Below are positions 11,405 through 21,699 of a DNA stretch of 64,000 nt, one piece after another. The stretch comes from Cycas panzhihuaensis (Eukaryota; Cycadophyta): positions 64,735,741 through 64,799,740 of the forward strand of contig CM041465.1 in the NCBI GenBank assembly GCA_023213395.1, written 5' to 3'. Both the position numbers and the translations under genes were made by a program. A model generated the notes under the pieces. That model was not told the origin of the DNA and ran no database searches. It saw only the letters and a list, made by a program, of their open reading frames with translations. The stretch's first letter is position 1; each line of letters opens with the position of its first letter.

Positions 11405-11860
11405 TACACATCTTCTGACCAGGCGGAAGCCGCGGTAACCCTGGACCTTCAGCCGCTGCGTGGATTCTCCGCAGCCCTTCTGGTTATGATCTCCTCCGCT
11501 CTGGGATCTTCCTCCCGGAGGCTACCAACAATGAAGCCGAGTATACAGCTGTCATCGAAGCCCTTACCGATGCCCTTCGTTTCCATCACGGACCCATTAT
11601 TTTGCTCTGCGACTCTCAAGTTGTGGTGTCTCATCTCACCCAGGTCTACCGGGTGCGATGCCCTCACTTGAGGACTCTTGCTTCGCGCGGATCCCTCCCG
11701 GCCCGTTTCTCTTCGTTGATATCCAAGATATCCCTCGGGCTCTCAGCGAGGCGTATAGCCTTGTTCGCCTCATCCTTGGTAGCGCCTTTGTCTCGCCCGG
11801 CCGTCCGAGTCTTGCTTGGCCTTCCTGTCGCCCAAGCCTCGGTTAGTCGCTTTCGCACCC
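11405..11860 (+). pseudogene. Element C additional RNase H
   Basis: One frame carries GGSRGNPGPSAAAWIL, NNEAEYTAVIEAL and LLCDSQVVVSHLTQVY, the signature of a type-1 RNase H of the archaeal-like kind. It is distinct from the Ty3 RNase H next to RT and lies between integrase and the 3' LTR. Tat-lineage elements are known to carry such an extra domain. The first catalytic Asp is lost to an indel (FTDGGS in D), the AEY Glu and the CDSQ Asp are kept, and the last acidic position reads SEAYS. The domain is relatively well preserved but not intact. Confidence 0.75.
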
Positions 11861-12165
11861 TTAAATCGGGTTGCTAACGAGGTAAAACTATGGTACCCAC
11901 CATTTGTCCCCCATGTGGTCCTGCATGCTCCTTTGCATTCATTGTGGTGGGCGGCCCCTCGCCTCTTTCTCCCGATCGGTTTCCAGTGGCTCATAGGCGC
12001 CCTATGTTATCTCCACCGCTTTCGTATCCACGCGTTCGCCACGACACCCTTGCCTCTTGATCGATCTTGATTGATATATCTATATACACATGTACTCTTG
12101 ACGGTTGTGTTGCCGGCATTCGCCATCGCATCGCTTCGAGCGGCGAGGCTCTGCTTGCCGAGCGA

Positions 12166-14698
12166 TGTTCCGACTTCGGAATGGATACTAATCACCGACT
12201 CGGGTAAGTGCGGTATGTCTCTAGAATTATCATCACTTTTATGTCTTGATTATGCCTTACATATTTGCATGCGTATGACTTTGTGGGCGGCACGGTCGTC
12301 GTCCACACCTATGTTTAGCCTATGGCGACTATAGCGGGGGCACACTCTTGCGAGTGTGGCACCACAGTGACCGTATTACTTCACTTGCCCTCCTCTCTCC
12401 TGGATCCACGGGTTTGCGCCACCTCCACATGTGATGCCTCATCGTCGCTTGGTTAGCTTGCCACCTCATTTGGGGGCCTATTTACGCTCCCGTGGGCCGT
12501 TTCTTGGCTTGTTTGCTCCGGGTGGGTGTTTTAGTTGTCCTTTAGCCTTTTCTACCGTTTGCCCCACTGGACCTACCGGTAGGCCCCATTTGTGTCTCTG
12601 GTGCATACTGCGTAATCTTGTGATCGCAGTGATCTTCGTGATCTGCCGAATTTTCAGCTTGCATTTGGAATATTCATGATCGCTAAAGTTTCCGTGATAC
12701 GATCTCTGCTTGTTTTTAAAATCCGTGGCAATTTCGCATTTATCGAAACCCGCCACGTGGTTTCGCCTTTTCTCCCTCCCGGTAGTACTATTCGCGTACT
12801 TTAGGGTTTTGCTTTAGTACTTAAACATCTTTTGGCTCGTTTTGAAGCTCTCTTTGGATCTTTTACTCACTTTTGGATTTACTCTCAAGAGGAACACTCT
12901 CCTGCTCTGCTCTCTTCTCATTGCTTGTCAATTGGACTGCACTCTTCATACAGCGCCCAGCTCTCCTTTGGCTTGGCTGAGACATTCTCTCAGCCCCTCA
13001 AACGCCTTGGAGAGGGCTCCTTTGAAGCGGTTTCCAGCTGTTTTCTACCCAGGCAGTCCACGAGTTCCCGTTTGCAGGTGTTTCCGTTCCACCTCCATAC
13101 AGGCCCCGGCCCGCTCTATTCAGATCTGAAAATTTGTTCCGGCCCTTCTTGTGTCTTTTAGCTGGGGCAAATCCCTTGCCTCCCTTTCCAGGTACTCTTA
13201 ACTTTGTATTTGTTTTTGGTGATATTTACACTTGACTTATTTGTTTTCATTTGTTGCTTGAGAGTTGGTTTTCCTCCCTCTTGAGGGCTATGTACCACTC
13301 TCCCTCGCTTCTTACTGCGTTCTTTGTCAAGGCGGCGTTGAGGTTGCATAGGCTTTGGGCAGAGCCGGGTGGATTCCGCACCACCTTCCACGCTCCCCAG
13401 CGGCTCAAAGCCCTCCAAAGCCTCCCTCTCGCCCGTGCTACTCTTGGCTTGCAAACAAGGGTTCAAGGCTCCCCTTGGTTGCCCAAACCATCACAAGTTG
13501 CGTGATTTGGACCCTTTATTCAGTTTGGGTGCCATCCATAGGCCCCAACCGCTGGTTCTTGCTCCACCTTTGCTCCCCGGTTGCAGGTTTGCTCCCGTAG
13601 CATCCGGTTCCCGTGGGTGTCTTTGGGTCTTTCTTGCCCCTTCTTACGGTAGTTTTCCAGCCTTGAGTCTTGACTTTCTCCTCGCTGCCCCGTGGCTCTT
13701 GGGAGAGGTTTGGGTACCATTTGCGGGCGGTAGGCCACTCCGAGGCTTACCTTGTTGTTTCCTTTCATTTGGATCGTTCTTCTTTGGTATTTTCCTTATT
13801 GGACTAACATTGATGCATGTACATTTAGACTCTCGTTTATGTTGTTAGACATATATTGCTAGATCTTTGTGTTGCATATAGGTGTCTCCCCTCGGCGGGA
13901 GGAGACCTTTGTTGCTACAGTACTCGGGACGCCAGGAGAACGTTGCCGTCGCCCCCTTCCACCAGAAGCGTCCCTTGCATGTGTCATATTTTATGCTATC
14001 TCATTTGCTAGTTAGCGTTTCTTTCCTTCCTTGATTATCGCGTTTATTTTTCCCGGGAAGGTAAGGAAGCCCCTTTCGCCGCCGCCACATTTCACATCCG
14101 ATACTGTTGCGAGTGGTTTGGGTGCTCCTCTGAAGGCTACGCCATCTCTCACGCCTTGGCCCGGTGCACGCTCAGCTCCCTTCGCTACCCACGGTCTTTT
14201 TCCTTCTTTATTCTTTTCCTAGTAATTAGAACATCGAAAGATTAAAAGGGAAAATTGCCTTTTTGTATTGGTTTGCGATTTGTTTGCCTTGTTGCATGTA
14301 CTTTTGTTATTCGTAGGGAAGGTTGTAGGAGTCTTTTTCTCTCTTACCCTTCCTCCCTCTTCCCTAGCCGCGAGCTCTTGCTTCCCTTGATCGCTCGTAT
14401 ACCCGGTTAGATTGCGTAGGATTGTTCTTGGCCTATCCTTGTTAGGTTCTTTCTCTCTCCCTTCTGGCCACCCAAGGGTGGGAGGGGCCTACTCCCAGTG
14501 GGCCGGGTTCGTCTCGTATCTTCGCCCTTGTTGAAGGTGGTGAAGGGTCACCCAATGGTAGCCATACTCCATTGCGGATCCCGAACTCGCTCGGCGCAGG
14601 CCTCTGCGTGGTAGTTGCTTGCCTTGTAGGTTCCACTTCCTACCGTTTCGTCACCATCTCCCCGCGCTTATCGGTGCGGTTATCCCAGAAAGCGTCCA
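12166..14698 (+). repeat. Element C 3' LTR
   Basis: Begins TGTTCCGACTTCGG and ends AAAGCGTCCA before the CACTC duplication. It pairs with 3774-6332. The polypurine tract expected just upstream (AAGGGGGCA in D) reads GAGCGA here, at about 12160-12165. Confidence 0.9.
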
Positions 14699-14703
14699 CA
14701 CTC
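14699..14703. repeat. Target-site duplication of element C, right copy (CACTC)
   Basis: Exact repeat of 3769-3773. The codon split by the insertion is reconstituted in frame when C and one duplicate are removed. Confidence 0.92.
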
Positions 14704-14830
14704 ATCTAAAAGGCAAGAAGGAAAGAAGAAAAGAACTAATTTTATTAAAAGTTCTAACTATTGTGAGCATTGTGATATTAGTGGTCATATTACAGCAAAG
14801 TGTTGGAAGTTGCATCCAGAGCTAAAGCCA
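14704..14830 (+). pseudogene. Element B gag C-terminus with CCHC zinc knuckle
   Basis: Continuation of the gag frame from 3773. A Lys/Arg-rich stretch is followed by CEHCDISGHITAKC at about 14762-14803, an intact C-X2-C-X4-H-X4-C nucleic-acid-binding knuckle. It passes without a stop into protease, so gag and pol share one frame, as in many plant Ty3 elements. Confidence 0.85.
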
Positions 14831-17008
14831 AATCATATCAAGGATATAGAATTAAGAAAGAAGGAAAAAGGGAAAGCACTACTTTCTGAGGTGGAGATTC
14901 AAAGTGAAGGAGAAGAGAAGGTTACTCTACTTACAAATTATGAAGATGATGCTACAAGGGAGGAACTATTTCACTTGAAGCTTCAAATAGGAAATAGTAT
15001 GATTGGTGCCATTATAGATCCAGGGAGCCAAAAGAATTTGATCTTAGAAAGTTTGGTAAAGAGCATTGGGTTGGTAACTACTCCTCACCCTCACCCATAT
15101 CCTCTTGGTTGGATCCATAAATATGTGGAAATACAAATATCAAAGCAATGTATACTTAAATTTTCCATCACTAATGATTTTGTTGATGAAGTAATATGTG
15201 ATGTGGTGCCATTAGATGTATGCCATGTTGTGCTTGGAAGTCCCTACTTGTGGGATCAAGATGTACTCTTCTATCAAATGGAGAGAAAGTATTGGTTGAT
15301 GAAGGATAACAAGGGCTTCATCATAAAGGCCACAAAGAAGCACTTGGATAAGATAGCATTAATTTCAGCTACTCAAGCAAAAAGGATGATCAATGCATGT
15401 GGTAAATTCATCATCTTAATGGTAAGGAGAAAAGAAGAGCCAAGAGATGAAGAAGGTCCTTCTACTCAGACTCTTCTTATATCACCTAAACAAATGCAAC
15501 AAATTGAGGAGTTAAAGATAAGGTATGATATTTTATTTCAACATGTTGATGGGCTTCCACCAAAGAGAAAGATAGAGCATGAAATCACTCTTGTAGGAGA
15601 TGCACCATTACCTAATGTTGCTTTGTATAGGCACTCCATTGTAGAGAATAATGAGATAAAGAGGCAAGTTGAGGAGTTGCGTAATCAAGGGGTCATAAGA
15701 CCTTCATGTTCACCTTGTAGATCACCAATTGTCTTGGTGCCTAAGAAGGATGGAGGATGGAGAATGTGTATAGATTTTCGTGCTTTGAATAAAATTACAA
15801 TTAAAAATCGCTACCCTTTGCCTCGCATAGATGATTTTCTTGATCAAATTCAGCATGCTTGTTATTTTACTAAATTAGATTTGAAAAGTGGTTATCACCA
15901 AGTTAGGGTCAAGGAGGAGGACACATGGAAGATGGCCTTCAAAACAAAGCAAGGACTCTTTGAATGGATGGTTATGGCTTTTGGATTGTATAATGCTCCT
16001 GCAACATTCATGAGGCTAATGAATGAAATGTTAAGGCCTTACTTGGATAATTTTGTTGTTGTCTATCTTAATGACATTTTGATTTTCAACAACACATTGG
16101 AGGAACATTTGCAGCACATAGAAGAAGTTTTAGAGACTATGTCTAAGCATCATTTGAAGCTTAATGTGAAGAAGTGTGAATTTGGCAAGGAAAACTTGAT
16201 CTTCTTAGGCTTTGTGGTTGGAGGAGGAAAGTTGAGCATTGATCCACTCAAGACTCAAGCCATCCTCAAATGGCCTAGGCCAACAAACATCACAGAGGTG
16301 AGAAGTTTTTTAGGAGCTTGTCAATACTTGAGAAAGTTTATTCTTCATTTCTCACAGGTTGCAGCACCTCTACATGGATTGACAAAATCTAGTAGAAAGT
16401 TTACTTGGGGTTCTAAGGAGGAAGAAGCCTTTCTTCTTTTAAAGAAGAAAATTTGTGAAGCACCGGTTTTGGCAATGCCAAATTTGCAAAGGCCTTTTAA
16501 AGTAGAAGCTGATGCAAGTGGAAATGCGATGGGAGCTGTCCTTATTCAAGATGGGAAGCCTATTGCTTACCATTCAGAAGTCTTCACCCCTCAAGTGAAG
16601 AACTACCGAACATATGATCGAGAAATATTTGCACTTCATCAAGCATGCAAGTATTGGAGGTCATACTTACTCAGAAAAGAGGTTGTAGTTCATATCGATC
16701 ATATGCCTCTTCAATTTTTACAAACTCAAAGTAAATTACAGCAAGCAAGACACATGAAGTGGATGAGTTATTTACAACAATTCAATATTGTAATTAAGTA
16801 TAAAAAGGAATCTAATAACAAAATTGCTGATATGTTATCTAGACCACCTTGTTCCACTTCTTCTTCTACTTTTGTTTGTAGTTCTCTTATGAGTTTGCAG
16901 GTGGAACCAATGCATCATGAAGAGTACAAAGACTTGTACTATGAAGATGAAGCTTTGAAGGAAGAATTAGAGAACCTAGCGAAAGGAAGACCTTCCCAAC
17001 TTGCTTAG
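14810..17008 (+). pseudogene. Element B pol: protease, reverse transcriptase, RNase H (open 732 codons)
   Basis: The longest open frame in the window. The protease domain has IIDPGS as active site (Asp at about residue 70, near 15017). The RT spans about 15550-16270 with the VPKKDGGWRMCIDFRALN and AFGLYNAP landmarks. The catalytic box at 16064-16075 is Y-L-N-D: the first Asp is Asn (AAT at 16070-16072, a G-to-A change from GAT), so polymerisation is probably lost. RNase H (about 16490-16850) keeps ADASG, REIF, IDHMPL and ADMLSR, all four acidic positions. The frame ends at TAG 17006-17008. The start listed is only the edge of the open frame, since translation would begin in gag at 2974. Confidence 0.85.
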
Positions 17009-18200
17009 AAGGATGGTCTACTTTTCAAAGGGGAGTAGCTCTATGTTCCATCAAAAGGAGACAAGATCAAGTGGCTTAGAGAAGCCCATACTTCTAAAGT
17101 AGCTGGTCACTTTGGTATAAAGAAGACTTTAGCAAACTTGAGAAGATATGTTATATGGCCAAAAATGTAAAATGATGTAAAAAAATATGTAAAAGGATAT
17201 GTAATATGTAATACTTCTAAGCCTTCTTCTAGAAAATTAGGATTGTATACACCACTTCCTATTCCCACTAGGCCTTGGGAAAGTATCTCCATTGATTTTT
17301 TAACGGGACTTCCCATGACTAGGAAGGGACATGATTATCTCTTTGTTGTTGTAGATAGGTTTAGTAAAATGATATGTCTAATACCTTGTAAGAAGATAAT
17401 CACATGTACATGAGCAGCTGAATTATTCTTCGAGCATGTATGGAAGAATTTTGGCTTGCCTTCTTCTATCATTTTAGATTGGGACACTCGATTCCTTTCA
17501 TCATTTTGGAAGTCACTATGGGAGATGATGGATACCAAATTGAAGAGGAGTACAAGTTTCCATCCTCAAACAGATGGACAAACCAAAGTAGTGAACAGAA
17601 CTTTGGTACATCTATTGAGGGGATACAATTCCAAGCATCCAAAGACTTGGGATGAATCATTGGCTTTTCTATAATTGGCTTTTAATAGAGTAATGCATGC
17701 ATCACACTCTAAATCACCTTTTAAAGTTTGTTTGGGATACTTAACTCAAAGTCCATTTGACTTAGAGTTTTTCATGCAAGCTAAGGAAGGATCCGTCAAA
17801 GAGAAGAAGGAGCATGACAAGGCTTTAAGACACTTGGAGAAGATCCAGAGAGTCCACAGTGAAATACATGATCAACTTCTAAGGACTCAACAAAAGTACA
17901 AGGAAAGACATGAAAATCATAGGCAAGAGTGTACTTTTCAAGAAGGAGATGTAGTATGGTTATACTTGAGCAAGGAGAGGTTAAAAGGAGAAGGCAAGAA
18001 ACTCAAACCTATAAGGTATAGACCATTTAAGATTTTGAGAAAAGTAGGTGGCAATGCTTTCCAACTTGATCTTCTACCTTATATGCAAATATATTCAGTA
18101 GTAAATGTTGAATACTTAAAACTCTTTGAGCCCTCCATGCTAGATGAGGAACAAGACCAGTTCACTTTACCTTCAGTTGATGATTTGTATTTGGAAAGTG
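17009..18200 (+). pseudogene. Element B integrase, with stops and lost catalytic Glu
   Basis: Same reading phase as the upstream pol, interrupted by stops at 17036, 17168, 17411 and 17672. The zinc-binding region shows HTSKVAGH, but its first Cys reads Tyr (GYVICNTS). The core has SIDFLTGLP (first Asp), LDWDTRF (second Asp) and HPQTDGQTKVVNRT, where Lys replaces the catalytic Glu (a G-to-A change). From 17675 an open 206-codon segment carries the end of the core and a GPY/F-like module (IRYRPFKILRKVGGNAFQLD). Integrase would insert the cDNA into host DNA. This copy cannot. Confidence 0.85.
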
Positions 18201-18370
18201 AGGAGCCTCTCAAGGAAGATTGTATCTTGGAGAGAAAATCTACCAAAACAAGACATAAGACACATGAATCTTTCAGGATTGGAGTAGCAGGATAATTGCC
18301 TAGTAAGGCCAAGTGGTTTAGTAGGAAACAAGGAGAACAACACTTCCCCCATCTCCAATTCTAAGCCAAA
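18201..18370 (+). pseudogene. Chromodomain-like tail of element B integrase
   Basis: After the GPY/F-like module the frame encodes a charged tail (ILERKSTKTRHKTHESFRI). It is cut by TAA at 18293-18295 and then continues in phase with KAKWFSRK and HFPHLQF to a stop near 18365. The spacing of charged and aromatic residues resembles the chromodomain-like tails of plant chromoviruses, which can direct integration to marked chromatin. This is a by-eye assignment and needs a profile search. Confidence 0.45.
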
Positions 18371-18390
18371 CAGGAGTTGGCTATTTTCTA

Positions 18391-18405
18391 AGGAAGGGGG
18401 AGCCA
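18391..18405 (+). other. Polypurine tract of element B
   Basis: AGGAAGGGGGAGCCA lies immediately before the 3' LTR start, the expected place for plus-strand priming. Confidence 0.8.
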
Positions 18406-19459
18406 TGATCCAGGAGGATCTACCATATGTTTACAAGATGCAAAAAATTCTAGGCATTGGTATAACTGAAAGAGATATGGCCAAATGGTATCAAAATTAT
18501 ATAAAATTTTGTGTAAAGGTAGAAGACACATCTCACTAGATGTGTACAAAAGGTGGGGTTTAGAAAATATCATTTGATCAGAGTTCAAGCCTTGTTTTTG
18601 CATAAAATTAATCCCACAGCTAGCAGAAAAATAGAAAATATATATTATAATCATATGAATAGAAATATGGCTAAATGACATCCAAATGAGCTAAAATTTT
18701 GAGAAAATAGAGGAGAGATGTGTTCCTATAGGTGTACAAAATTGTAGCTAAATTGGAGTCCGTTAAGGTCAGTTACAAGCTACAACTTTTAAGAATTACA
18801 TGAAGGCCACTTGGACAGTAGAAAAACAACAAATACATATTATTATTAAATGAATAAAAATGCAGGAAAATGATATCCAAATGAGCTAAAAATTTTAGGA
18901 AGCTGAGGGGACATACGTTCCTATACATGTACCAAATTTGAGCTAAATTAGAGTACGTTAAGATCTATTACAAACTACAAGTTTTTAAGAATTGCATGAA
19001 GGCCACTTGGACAACATGCATTCTAGTGGTTAGTGGTTATACTTGCATGATTGCCACCCACTTGTTAAACATGCAATTTTGGTTTCTTTCTATAAATTGA
19101 GCCCTACTATAGGTTGGAGAGGTGGTTCTTGGAGACTTGACTTAGGAAGCATCCTTGGAGAGGAATTTGGAGGGTTGGAGTCCCCCTTATGGTATAATTG
19201 TATCATTTATTCCTTGTAATTTACCATTCTTTTGCTAGTTGATTTCTCCACTATTAAATGGAGATTTTCATAGTTTAATAAAAGTATTACTCCTCATACT
19301 TTTGAATCAATGGAAAGAATAAATGATTTGGTGTAGAATTTCCCTTTCATGGGCTCATTGTTATTTTGATGTTATTGAGATTTCTACACTAACTCCCAGG
19401 ATCTTAAGCAGAAAAGGTTGATAATTGACTTCATCATCAACTAAGCTCTTTTGGGATCA
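18406..19459 (+). repeat. Element B 3' LTR
   Basis: Starts TGATCCAGGAGG and ends GGGATCA. It is colinear with 1794-2843 throughout, with scattered transitions and few indels. TATAAA lies at 19091-19096. Confidence 0.92.
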
Positions 19460-19464
19460 TCGAT
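19460..19464. repeat. Target-site duplication of element B, right copy (TCGAT)
   Basis: Exact copy of 1789-1793, followed by sequence that continues the RT region of element A (GGAAGTAATAAGGCC, compare D at 31743). Confidence 0.9.
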
Positions 19465-19542
19465 GGAAGTAATAAGGCCCACATCTAGTAGCTTTTCTAC
19501 TCCTATATTAACTACAACCAATAATTTTGGATGCAAGGGGCA

Positions 19543-19850
19543 TTATTTTTTCCTCACAAGATGAGAACCCAGGATGGTAGTAAGGTTATGGATAATAATG
19601 CTTTGGTCTATTCCCTTTATATCTGAATAGTCCCATGCAAAAACATCATAAAACTCTTGGAATAATAGAGCATATTCCTCTATTTCCTGAGGAGAACACT
19701 CTGATCCAACCTTAATAACCTTACCAAGGGTAAGGATGATGTCCTTAATTACCCTTGCATACTTCCCATTCCCTTCCTCAAAGTGCAAGGGGGCTTGGTC
19801 AACCGGTGGATGGGGAAGAGTTGTTGACTAGTTTGATTCAACTAGGGATG
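19543..19850 (-). pseudogene. Element A pre-RT segment
   Basis: A minus-strand fragment of 81 codons opening MHFEEGNGKYARVI and containing ECSPQEIEEYALLFQEFYDV and FAWDYSDIKGID. This block precedes the RT core and is shared with C (10250-10440) and D (about 31850-32080). In Ty3 pol the same position holds the connector from protease to RT. It is truncated by a frameshift before the RT motifs. Confidence 0.65.
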
Positions 19851-20689
19851 AACCAATAGACAAACACTTCCAGAAACTAAGTTTATGGTGTTTAGAAGGT
19901 AGGTTAGTTGCCACTCCCACTAAGTGTTCTAATAGAGCTTTATCATTCTAAAAGTAATCTATTCCATGGATAGTCTTGCTAAGTGGAAGCTAGGGAATAA
20001 GTGGGGGGCGTGAGAGGTCTATAATGATAATCTAACTAGTCAACATAATGGGGGGACTCTTTTGAGGAGTCAGAGTAGACCCTCTTATAATATCTAATTC
20101 CATCTCATAGAGGGGAATGCAATCTAGGATCAATATCACAAATAATAAACCCATCATGGGAGTAGAGAGACTCAACATCCTCATCATCTATAGAGGATAA
20201 TGAGGGTTAAGGAGATTTAATAATGGAATACTAATGAGTAGGGTGGTGGTCCATGCATCTTATCATATTAATAATATATGGGTACTAGGATGGCATGGGA
20301 AGAGGCTCTACTATACCGGTTAACTGAAGACCCTCCTCCCCTATAGGGGTCCCCCATCAGGACATGGGATGCATGGTAAGAAAAAGGGAAGGCTCCCTTT
20401 GCATGTTAAGAAGAGAGATTATATAAGGAGATTCCTCATAGTCATCTCTAGACTCTTAGTTGGTCAAGATGGCTAGATATCCATAACTCCCTACATGGAT
20501 GGGGGCAAAATGAATCAAATTCAATTAAGAGAGGAGGGAATACCCCCCTTCTTGGGGGTTTACAACATCAATAGAGTGGGTGATTGATGGGTCATATGCA
20601 TGCTTAGCCTTGTTAGCTATTCTAAAGATCACTTGGCAGGATTTGTGAGATGGTCAGCTAGGAGGGGGCTCTTGAGTGACAACTTTTAT

Positions 20690-21250
20690 TTATCCCTGAT
20701 GAGTAAACTTAAGTTTCCCCCACCTAGAAGAATAAACAACATCCATTTGGTCAAGCCATAGGTGATCTAAAAAAAGGCTATAGTCCATATCAATGTTGAG
20801 GACTACAATATTTGCTTGTATTATTTTATATTCTAAGGTAAGTGGGAGAGTCATCATTCCTAAGGGTGCCTTCTCACTACCATCATAGCTTTGGCACCTC
20901 CTTGTGACTAGTTTAAGGGCCCCTATACCCAACTTCTCTACCATGTGTATAAGCATGACATTAACTAAAGAGATGTTGTCAACCACGATCCTCTTCAATA
21001 TGAAATTTAGGGTATCAATGGTAATGGTGAAAGGGTATTACCATCGATGCTTCCTTTCACTAATGGAAGGAAGGTCCCTTGGGTCAAAAGAGATAATAGG
21101 TACCCTATGTGGGGTTGTGCCCACATAATGAATAGGGACATCCTTTTAGCAAAGGGTATCCAAAAGGAAAGCCCATTTCTCGGGGTAACTCTATAGGACA
21201 TCCATCATGGTCATACCCACAGATATGGTGTGGAGATCCTCAATGATAGA
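20690..21250 (-). pseudogene. Element A protease remnant
   Basis: The minus-strand frame at 20690-20998 shows IVVDNISLVNVM in the active-site position, then RCQSYDGSEKAPLGM and LDHLWLDQMDVV, matching the protease of C and D. The upstream segment to about 21250 holds the domain's N-terminal part in other frames. The D-N-x-S active site deviates from the usual D-T/S-G, as in the two sibling copies. Confidence 0.6.
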
Positions 21251-21699
21251 AAAGGCCTTCCCCTTTCCTGTGGGTTGAAGAAGTTCCCTTTAAAAGTCCT
21301 AATACCCTTGGCAGATGAGAATGGTCTTTGAGACCATTAGAATCTTCATAGGCAAGTTATCTACAAGAGGATTTTATTACAAAGTGGAGGCTTTTGTGGC
21401 CTCCTTTGTGGCTTGAGACCTTATGATAGGGTGCACACGAGTAGTTTCAAGTATTTAGATCACTCTCTTCCCTTTGTTTCTAGGTTGAGAGGATGAAGGA
21501 TGCTAAGGCTTAGGGCTTGAGGAAGGGGATGAATCCCTTAGACCCTTTCCCTTCACTTGGTTAGAGGAAGGATCATGTGATCATCTCCTATTCCTCACCC
21601 TTCTATTTTGGGTAGATTGATCTTATTCTCTATGATTTAGGAAGGGATCTTGGTGAATAGGTTATTCTAAATTGGGCTTGGAGGCCCTTTAAGGAGAGG

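Larger units (their letters stand above)
3774..14698 (+). mobile_element. Element C: non-autonomous Tat-like Ty3 element with two internal deletions
   Basis: An LTR element with LTRs of 2559 and 2533 bp, a perfect CACTC target duplication and a non-Met primer site. Its interior is colinear with element D but lacks two blocks. Kept are gag, protease, the linker, the stretch just before RT, the integrase C-terminus, a spacer and the additional RNase H. Lost are the RT-RNase H-integrase core and the antisense mobile-domain-like gene. It is GC- and CpG-rich, unlike A, B and D, so it is the youngest layer of the stack. Many frameshifts fall at C/G-rich sites and may be assembly errors. Confidence 0.9.
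1794..19459 (+). mobile_element. Element B: Ty3/gypsy with initiator-Met primer site, gag-pol in one frame
   Basis: A complete but dead LTR retrotransposon. It has LTRs of 1050 and 1054 bp beginning TGATCC and ending GGGATCA, a 5-bp target duplication, an initiator-Met-type primer site, a polypurine tract, and one gag-pol frame with the order gag, zinc knuckle, protease, RT, RNase H, integrase, GPY/F-like motif, chromodomain-like tail. About 10.9 kb of its length is the nested element C. The LTRs differ mainly by transitions (11 differences in the first about 200 bp, 8 of them transitions), which suggests an old insertion. The chromovirus-like lineage is an inference from the GPY/F-type and chromodomain-like C-terminus. 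Confidence 0.92.

Noticed and set aside
12431-14636. Open frames in the element C 3' LTR, including a 159-codon frame at 13369-13848
   Set aside because: The same LTR argument applies. The frame is broken at the equivalent place in the 5' LTR, so it is chance.
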